NCBI GenBank assembly: GCA_902782905.1
Contig: CACZPB010000234.1
Location: 1-9,582 of the forward strand
Source of the DNA: an uncultured bacterium
Lineage (GTDB): Bacteria; Cyanobacteriota; Vampirovibrionia; Gastranaerophilales; Gastranaerophilaceae
Direction of reading: 5' to 3'
DNA length: 9,582 bases
The translations under genes were made by a program, and so were the position numbers. The number at the start of each line of letters is the position of its first letter. Positions within the stretch are counted from its first letter, which is position 1. This document shows positions 1 to 6,644 of this stretch, one piece after another. A model generated the notes under the pieces. The model was not told the origin of the DNA. It was given only the letters and a program-made list of their open reading frames with translations, and searched no databases.

Positions 1-725
1 AGCCAGACGAACTTTGACAAATTACCAAATACATAACTCTTACCAGTTCCTTTGGGGGCTAGTTCTATAAGATTCAAGCGTGGTTCGATAAAAGGCAGAA
101 GGCGAGTAAGGAATTCGAGTTTCTGTGTCATATTCTTAAATGCTGAAGGTGTATACTCCATAGCAGAAATCAGAACATCTACCCATTCTTCCAAAGTGAA
201 TTGTGAACGACATTGACGAATATAATTTATGTCGAGTTTCTGCATTGGTCGGAAAGGTTTGAACTTTACCATCTCCACATGGCCTGCCTCATGCTCCTGC
301 GGTTGGATATAAACTATTTTTAAGATGCCCCATTTCTCACCATCTATCAAATCATCTGGGTATTCCTCAATTAGGTAGTCAGGAATTAATGTATCTGAAG
401 CTTTAATTCCCATATCAGGAATTTGGAAACTTGTTTTATTTTGAGCCAAACTAGTTGAAACGACAAAACGAGTAAGTAGCGTTAACGTTTCGCCCCTACG
501 TAATCTTGCCCGAATAGCACTGTTATCACTTGGAATATGTGCATCCAAGAAACTTGCCAGTTCTGCTCGTTTGAAAGTGCCATCTGGAGCTATATGTGTT
601 GATATCAAATAGTCCTTAACAAACGAAGGAAGATTTCTGCCACTAAAAATGTCGTAGTTAGCAGGATTCTTATACACTGCTGCAGATCCAAAGACTTGTT
701 TTATTTTCTCACCTATAACGCTCAT
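1..725 (-). CDS. brxL: BrxL, AAA+/Lon-like BREX protein (partial, N-terminal 241 residues)
   Basis: The reading frame opens with ATG at 725 (MSVIGEKIKQVFGS...) and stays open to the left edge, giving 241 full codons; the rest lies outside the window. Near the end is a Walker A motif, APKGTGKSYVFG, with the lysine at residue 229, preceded by a hydrophobic stretch (FIEPRLNLIEL). BrxL family members are roughly 650-700 residues, with an N-terminal region, a AAA+ core and a Lon-protease-like C-terminal domain, so about one third is visible. The Walker A position and the place directly after pglZ fit the brxP-brxC-pglZ-brxL order of type 4 BREX. The start is only 2 nt after the pglZ stop (TAA-TT-ATG), so translation is probably coupled. 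In other BREX types BrxL binds DNA and forms ring assemblies; its role in type 4 is inferred. The Lon-like domain and its catalytic residues cannot be checked here. Confidence 0.85.
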   Translation of the reverse strand, partial: MSVIGEKIKQVFGSAAVYKNPANYDIFSGRNLPSFVKDYLISTHIAPDGTFKRAELASFLDAHIPSDNSAIRARLRRGETLTLLTRFVVSTSLAQNKTSFQIPDMGIKASDTLIPDYLIEEYPDDLIDGEKWGILKIVYIQPQEHEAGHVEMVKFKPFRPMQKLDINYIRQCRSQFTLEEWVDVLISAMEYTPSAFKNMTQKLEFLTRLLPFIEPRLNLIELAPKGTGKSYVFGNLSKFVW

Positions 726-727
726 AA

Positions 728-3175
728 TTATAAATCAAATATCTCGTTAATATCTGTATCACCACTCAGGCCAACAACCTTAATAGTAAATTGATGACTT
801 GGGGCATCGTCTGGTTTAATGTCAATACTATGAGTTCCTTCTGTAATGTTTTGTAGAAGTGTGGTCCATTGAGTACCAACTCTATCCATATTGTAAGTAT
901 TGCCTTCACATGTCAGCATAACTCCTGAGGGTTCTGGAATCACTGTCAAAGAAACTGCAGGGTTAGAAAGCATTACATCATCAGGTGATAGCTTAATCTC
1001 GTACTTGATGTTACCTGGGATGTTTTTGTTTGACAGGAGAATAAATGGCACTAACACTTCCTCGGGTGTGCACCCCCCATGCACCTGATGCGTCGGAGCC
1101 TTAGACAATGACGAATGGGTAAATGCAACCTTGTAATACTCTCCATCAGTCTCATTTTTGTGAACCAAATAGTCTGGGTCTGACAAAGCTTCTTGATTTG
1201 TCTTTATATAGCGTCCCTCGTGCTCAAACTTCCCATCGTATTTCTTTGATGGAGCTTTGCGAGATAGACAACTTAATCCATGATCAGAAACGATGGCAAT
1301 TGTGCAAGACTGCTTCTTGCTGTTCCCTATAATCTCATGGACTATTTCTTTAAGAACATTGAGCTCGTCCTTTAAAGTATAAAGATATTTATATAAATGT
1401 GAATCATGGCCTAATTCGTCTAAAGCACCAAACTTAACGATACTATCGCCTTCAAATCTATTATGAAAAGTAGAAGAAGGTACGTCTGAACGACTAATCT
1501 GCGAACGAATTACTTTCATATTACTCTGCTCAGTGCCAATCAGATAGAGAATATACGACAAAAACTCTACCCCTAAACCATCTATCCAATACACCTTGTC
1601 TGGTTTATAAATGGCATTACTACTTACTTCAGCTAACAAGCTGTGCGAATTCTCAAATTCATAGTACCACTTGTAAAACGTTTTAGCCGATTCATTTTTC
1701 TCTGCAATATAATGAGTTATTATTTCAGTATATCTGTCAAGAAGTTTTGCTTTCTTGTATTCTTCAATATAATCAACGCACCAAGTGTTTTCTATTCTGA
1801 AATGTGAAGGTTTAGTATTTGTAATATATGCAGCAAATTCGGGATACATGTCTTCAACTGCTTTTATAATTATATTGTTCTTGGAATTGTGAATATACCA
1901 ACCCATTAACAAGATTTTTTCAAAGTCGAACACACCTGTACACATATCAATAGCTGCTTTTAAGTCTTGGTTTTGCTTGAAAAGTTCTTTCGTCCTTTCA
2001 AATAGCCATTCTTGTTCGTTTTGTGTGATTGCATTAAGGAATACGGTTCGATTGTTTATGATGATATTCCTACGTTCTTCTGCAAATGATTCTCTATTCT
2101 TACTATTAGGATTTTCATAGAGAATGCGAGTCGCTATATAATTAGGTAACTGATTTTCATCGTTCAAATTTGAAATGCCTTCCATGCATAATGCTACATA
2201 CGGATATTCGTCCTTGAAAGATGTGTGCAATACATACTGTTTCAGCAACCATCTTTTGAACACGGTGTTATTCGAATTAAGCCACTCCCCAATTATATCT
2301 GCTGCAGTCATTGTGACTTTATTGAATATTGAGCGCGTGAATGATTCGAAATTAAACGATGACAAATTAATGTTTTTCAAACTATTCAATAACTCATCCC
2401 AGAAAGATTTGTCATCTTCCAAATAATCAAAAGGAAATGATAGGTCCAAGAACTGAGTCATAAACTCATAAGGACTGTTTATCTTTACAAAGTTGAAAAT
2501 GTTGTCTGGCTTCGAATATTTGAATTTGGCAGCAATAGGAACAGAACAACACACTATGCGCTCCTGAGGTGCTTGCACTTTCCAGAACTTTAGCCAATCC
2601 CTCAACGTATCTAATTGACACTGGGAATCTCCATTTGGCAACTTAAAATCTTTGTATTTGGTAAAGAACACCTCTACAGACTGAGATTCTGCGTCATAAC
2701 GCCAAATAGGAGCACTTTCCTGAATGCGTGCAAAGTGGTTTAGGAAGTCTGAAAATCTATTCTGTAACCCTATCAATGGAACATAGATGCGTTTTTGGGG
2801 ATGTCGGATATCCTCTAGTAACATAATCTCATTAAAAAATCCCCTAAAGTCATCATCGTTAAAGAACCGAACCAGTTCTGAGAAGGGAGTAACAAAAGTT
2901 GACGAGTTACATGATTTTATAGCAGACTTTAATGTGTCTTTTGTAATCCATGTATCATCCTCGCCTTCGTCAATTAAAGTTTCGAGATCTAGGGCTTCGA
3001 CACCAATGTTAGCCATAAACTTCGCCAAGTTCTTAAACTCGTTGAAGTTGTTGAGCATAATAAAACGGATAGCATAACGCTGTGCCAGCATATCACCAGT
3101 ATCCCTGTCATGGATAATCTCGTGAGTTAAATCCTCAAAGGACTTAAATACTTTTATCTTTTCTACAGAATCCAT
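728..3175 (-). CDS. pglZ: PglZ, alkaline-phosphatase-superfamily BREX protein
   Basis: An 815-residue protein starting MDSVEKIKVF. The alkaline-phosphatase-type core occupies about residues 525-710. YWIDGLGVEF holds D532, the expected first metal ligand. GHDSH spans H590-H593, IVSDHGLS carries the metal-binding pair D631-H632, and THQVHGGCTPEEVLVP has H696 and H699. The 'SDHG' and 'HGG-x-PEEVLVP' signatures are typical of PglZ proteins. Residues 1-520 are mostly helical and unlike any catalytic domain I know. Residues about 718-806 are beta-rich and look like an Ig-like sandwich, as at PglZ C-termini. PglZ occurs in all BREX types and is needed for defence in the tested type 1 systems; its biochemical substrate is unsettled. 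The gene begins 12 bp after brxC and ends 2 bp before brxL, so it sits inside the operon. The ATG at 3175 has no clear Shine-Dalgarno, as is usual in Bacteroidota. The reading frame is intact. Confidence 0.9.
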   Translation of the reverse strand: MDSVEKIKVFKSFEDLTHEIIHDRDTGDMLAQRYAIRFIMLNNFNEFKNLAKFMANIGVEALDLETLIDEGEDDTWITKDTLKSAIKSCNSSTFVTPFSELVRFFNDDDFRGFFNEIMLLEDIRHPQKRIYVPLIGLQNRFSDFLNHFARIQESAPIWRYDAESQSVEVFFTKYKDFKLPNGDSQCQLDTLRDWLKFWKVQAPQERIVCCSVPIAAKFKYSKPDNIFNFVKINSPYEFMTQFLDLSFPFDYLEDDKSFWDELLNSLKNINLSSFNFESFTRSIFNKVTMTAADIIGEWLNSNNTVFKRWLLKQYVLHTSFKDEYPYVALCMEGISNLNDENQLPNYIATRILYENPNSKNRESFAEERRNIIINNRTVFLNAITQNEQEWLFERTKELFKQNQDLKAAIDMCTGVFDFEKILLMGWYIHNSKNNIIIKAVEDMYPEFAAYITNTKPSHFRIENTWCVDYIEEYKKAKLLDRYTEIITHYIAEKNESAKTFYKWYYEFENSHSLLAEVSSNAIYKPDKVYWIDGLGVEFLSYILYLIGTEQSNMKVIRSQISRSDVPSSTFHNRFEGDSIVKFGALDELGHDSHLYKYLYTLKDELNVLKEIVHEIIGNSKKQSCTIAIVSDHGLSCLSRKAPSKKYDGKFEHEGRYIKTNQEALSDPDYLVHKNETDGEYYKVAFTHSSLSKAPTHQVHGGCTPEEVLVPFILLSNKNIPGNIKYEIKLSPDDVMLSNPAVSLTVIPEPSGVMLTCEGNTYNMDRVGTQWTTLLQNITEGTHSIDIKPDDAPSHQFTIKVVGLSGDTDINEIFDL

Positions 3176-3187
3176 AGCAAAATGACA

Positions 3188-6100
3188 TTAACTTCCCAAA
3201 TATGATATGAGGAATTGAGACACTTCTGGATGTTCCTCTATTAAATCTATAATAACTTTCTGCCACATCATACTTGGCATAGTTTGCTCACGTACCAACG
3301 ATTTTGCCATCTTGATATCATCTGGTTTTACCTGCACAGATGCTGATGCCGGCTCAGGTTCCGCAGCCATTCCACTATGGGAATGCGTGGGTTCTGGTTT
3401 CTTTATCTTATTAATATAGAACGACATCACTGCTGAGCGCACATCTTCTTCTCTACGGAAAGCAATTTCAGACTGCAAGTGACTTAGTTCCTCTTCCAAT
3501 TCATTCCACCATTCTGGCTGGAGCTCAACATCCTTAATGCCCTCTATAAAGTTCTTAAAGCCTTCTTGATAGTTTGAGGAATTAGTACATAACTTATAAA
3601 GATCAACCTGGCCAACTTCTTTTATCTCATGATACAGAGACTTAATCTTATCCAAGGAATAACTGTCTTGGTTGAAAAGGCTAATTAAATCCTTTATTGC
3701 CTCTGCACATGCCTCTTTTTCCTTTATCTTGCTACAGTACAAAAGTGACCACAAAGGATATTTCGCTATCTGTTTGCTAAATTCTGTAATACTCCATTTC
3801 GCATAGTTCAGGCTCTTAAGATCACTTAGGCTGACTCCTTTCACCACACTGAGATTGAAGATTTCTCCAAGCATGCTGGTAAGATTACGTTCCTCTGCGG
3901 AGCCAAAACGGAGCAATAGTTTGTTGCAGGTCTCACTGCTGCCATTGTCCCACATCTTGAGAAGTATCTCAATCATATCATTCAGTTTCTCATCACCAAC
4001 AGGTTGTGATGTACTGGGGTTGAACAAGTCTTCCTTATGTTTACGCAATGCATAAGACAGAGCCACATAGTTTGCCTGATTTGCAAACAGTCCATATGGT
4101 TCGCGGATGAGTGGCTCCAATATGTCACTTAATGAGAAACGATCTGCGTATCTTTTCTTTGCAGCTGCAATTAATTTATCAACTTCTTTGCAGATTGACA
4201 CTAACCATGAGTCACCAGCTAAAGCTTCTTCTGTTAATTCGCAGGTGTCGTTGATAAGATTATTCTCTCCATCTAAGAATATTTTTTTTGCGGGCCTACT
4301 TGAACCACCAAATGTCAATAACTCATCACGAGTACGTTTCTGGAGCATCTGCAATGAAAGCGCCTTGAAGTTCTTGTTAGCAAAAAAAGTTACAGGCTCA
4401 TTTTGCAATGCCTTGACACTTTCCATTCCATGAGGGAATACTTGCACACTGAACTTCTTGTTGATAACATTATATATATTGCTGAAAATACCTTCAGAGC
4501 TACGCTTACCCTTAAAATATAATGTGTACGTACCACCCATCATCCGCGATTTCCATTTTGCAATATATTCTTTTGCAGCATTCTCAAATTGGCTCGCATC
4601 ATCAGTATTAAAGTGCGAACGACTTACATTTGCTTGGGTAACAGCATCAATAAAATGATTCTGGGCAGCTGTAGTGAAAACTTCTGATGGAATTATAAAT
4701 ATGGTGTCTTCAAATTCTTCAGAGAAGTCCTTAACCCTGTTCTCCATAATATCCCTTGACTCATCAGTAATTGCATAGAAAACGCATATATGCAGATAAT
4801 TGAGTTTCTCACGAGTATATTTGTTTAGCTTGCTACGTAATACTGCTTCTTGGTCTTCACACGAATAAAACCGCGGCTCACATTTGCGAAGAAGGCGTTC
4901 GCCAACAGAGAATAGAGATATAAACTCATTAATACACTTTTGGTTATATGCCAAGTATTCTGTTGCAATTTTATATTGGGCTCCAACTTTTGTCTTTTCT
5001 TGGTTAATTTCAACTGGATTATAAGATGATACTGAAATTTTAAACTCACCAAAGATATCTCTTACAATTATCCTACTCTCATCCAACCAATTAAGGATCT
5101 TTGTCATCTTGTCCTCACAACGATCACCAGAGAAGATAAACAACAAATTCCTCTCATTAGGAGCATACTTTTCTGGCGATTGCTTTTTGTCAAATCTCAC
5201 GCCAAGCGCATTCAACAGAAGAATTGCTTTAAATACTCGCACATAATCATCACCCATCTTTTCTACACGGGCAAGATTGCCCATATAGACATTAGTAAAT
5301 GCAGAACAACGTGCATCGTTATTAAACTCAGAATAGAAAAAGTCCCACAGCCAGTCAGCAGTAAGCATCATCTTCTGGGCATAATTGTTCTCGTCACCAA
5401 TAAATCCTTTGAATCCATTCTGTTCATCATTCATAAATTTCAAAACGCTTCTATTGGCCGATCCCATAATATTCGACATTTTAGAGCAAAGGAATGCGGT
5501 ATAGGGATGAAGCGGGAACAGACTGTGGATATGCTCTTTCTCTTCAGGCGAATTACTCTCACATAGATAGTCGTAAAGACTATTATTTAAATTCTTTGCC
5601 ACTTCCCATGCTGTCATTGCCAGTTTGGATTTATCAGAAATAGTAAAAGTATGACGTAAAATAAGATACGTTGAGATTTCGTCCATTTGATAGTCCACAC
5701 TATCATAACGGTCACTCATTTTTGTAATATCCTTACCCTTAGTGTCAAGACTAGAAGTTTCTGTTCTATGAGAAATCAAATATAAGAAAACGTTGTTATT
5801 CTGCGACTTCTCCGCTATGTTTTGCAATACGTTGATACGGTCACTCTTCAACGTATCCATCACACTGGTAAACTCGTCCCAGAAGATAATCAAACCATTG
5901 GCTATACCGGCTTCTTCAATCTTTTTTTCAACTTCTACAAGCCAATCGCTGATACTATCACTTGTCAAATAGGTATCATCAGCAGCTAATACTTCTTCCA
6001 AATGCAAGAATACATCGATGTCGTTAGCCTGAAGTTTGGCTAATAGTTTCTCAAACGTGGATGCCTCAGAAGACAATTCATCACTCAACTCTAACAATTC

Positions 6101-6610
6101 TGGTACACGCGTTTTGTGTCCTTCGACCCAGCGAATTGCCTTGTCAAAGTCTGATTGAACGACAATCTCTTGATGACCAGCAGCAGCTAATGCCAATTTA
6201 GTCTGTTTCTGTATAGATAAAGAGAAACGAGGAATATTATAAGCCCCTTCAACGCCCTTCAGAACTACAGGGAAATAAGTTTTTTTCTTTCTAATAGCAG
6301 AAAGATTTGCCCTTAGCGACTCGTTGGGAAGATTCTGAATATAGTCCTCAACTTCCGTTGAGGGATCACACAACAGGTGACGGATAACACTACTTGCATG
6401 ACTCTTACCTGTACCAAAAGTTCCACGTACCCACATTGAACGACGCTTGCTTATTTCTGACGAAGTAATGGCAGTCACACTCTTGCTTAACAAATCGCAG
6501 AATTGTTTTGTGGGAATGAAAGTTCGCCACATTTCTGGTGTTTCATCAGTCATATCATAGACTGGCAGGAAATCCTGCATTTTGATGTAGTCTGAATATC
6601 TAGCAGCCAT
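3188..6610 (-). CDS. brxC: BrxC-type large P-loop ATPase of the BREX system
   Basis: An 1140-residue protein starting MAARYSDYIKMQDFLPVYD. Walker A is GTFGTGKSH (residues 63-71, lysine 69) and Walker B is LIIFWDEFTS (240-249, D245 and E246). A sensor-like strand, VFLYLISHRT, spans 274-283. The long spacing between the A and B motifs, the N-terminal P-loop and the length over 1000 residues match BrxC/PglY ATPases. The remaining 800 or so residues are helix-rich without a second P-loop that I can find. A Pro/Glu/Ala-rich, probably flexible linker lies near residues 1075-1100, before a short conserved-looking C-terminus. BrxC is an essential component in tested type 1 systems and is thought to work with PglZ on DNA; its exact task is not known. 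The ATG at 6610 follows an A-rich stretch in the 34-bp gap after brxP; no Shine-Dalgarno is seen. Several 7-8 nt A runs occur in the frame, but it is uninterrupted. Confidence 0.88.
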   Translation of the reverse strand: MAARYSDYIKMQDFLPVYDMTDETPEMWRTFIPTKQFCDLLSKSVTAITSSEISKRRSMWVRGTFGTGKSHASSVIRHLLCDPSTEVEDYIQNLPNESLRANLSAIRKKKTYFPVVLKGVEGAYNIPRFSLSIQKQTKLALAAAGHQEIVVQSDFDKAIRWVEGHKTRVPELLELSDELSSEASTFEKLLAKLQANDIDVFLHLEEVLAADDTYLTSDSISDWLVEVEKKIEEAGIANGLIIFWDEFTSVMDTLKSDRINVLQNIAEKSQNNNVFLYLISHRTETSSLDTKGKDITKMSDRYDSVDYQMDEISTYLILRHTFTISDKSKLAMTAWEVAKNLNNSLYDYLCESNSPEEKEHIHSLFPLHPYTAFLCSKMSNIMGSANRSVLKFMNDEQNGFKGFIGDENNYAQKMMLTADWLWDFFYSEFNNDARCSAFTNVYMGNLARVEKMGDDYVRVFKAILLLNALGVRFDKKQSPEKYAPNERNLLFIFSGDRCEDKMTKILNWLDESRIIVRDIFGEFKISVSSYNPVEINQEKTKVGAQYKIATEYLAYNQKCINEFISLFSVGERLLRKCEPRFYSCEDQEAVLRSKLNKYTREKLNYLHICVFYAITDESRDIMENRVKDFSEEFEDTIFIIPSEVFTTAAQNHFIDAVTQANVSRSHFNTDDASQFENAAKEYIAKWKSRMMGGTYTLYFKGKRSSEGIFSNIYNVINKKFSVQVFPHGMESVKALQNEPVTFFANKNFKALSLQMLQKRTRDELLTFGGSSRPAKKIFLDGENNLINDTCELTEEALAGDSWLVSICKEVDKLIAAAKKRYADRFSLSDILEPLIREPYGLFANQANYVALSYALRKHKEDLFNPSTSQPVGDEKLNDMIEILLKMWDNGSSETCNKLLLRFGSAEERNLTSMLGEIFNLSVVKGVSLSDLKSLNYAKWSITEFSKQIAKYPLWSLLYCSKIKEKEACAEAIKDLISLFNQDSYSLDKIKSLYHEIKEVGQVDLYKLCTNSSNYQEGFKNFIEGIKDVELQPEWWNELEEELSHLQSEIAFRREEDVRSAVMSFYINKIKKPEPTHSHSGMAAEPEPASASVQVKPDDIKMAKSLVREQTMPSMMWQKVIIDLIEEHPEVSQFLISYLGS

Positions 6611-6644
6611 ATCTTTGTTTGTTTTTAGTATCTTGTTATTGTTA

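Noticed and set aside
4282..4289. Eight-base A/T homopolymer inside brxC as a possible phase-variation tract; 7-base runs also occur near 5920 and 6290.
   Set aside because: The reading frame is intact, runs of this length are common in AT-rich genes, and they encode ordinary Lys codons.
6611..6644. The gap between brxP and brxC as an internal promoter.
   Set aside because: Only 34 bp, AT-rich, with no TAnnTTTG box seen; read-through from the upstream promoter is simpler.
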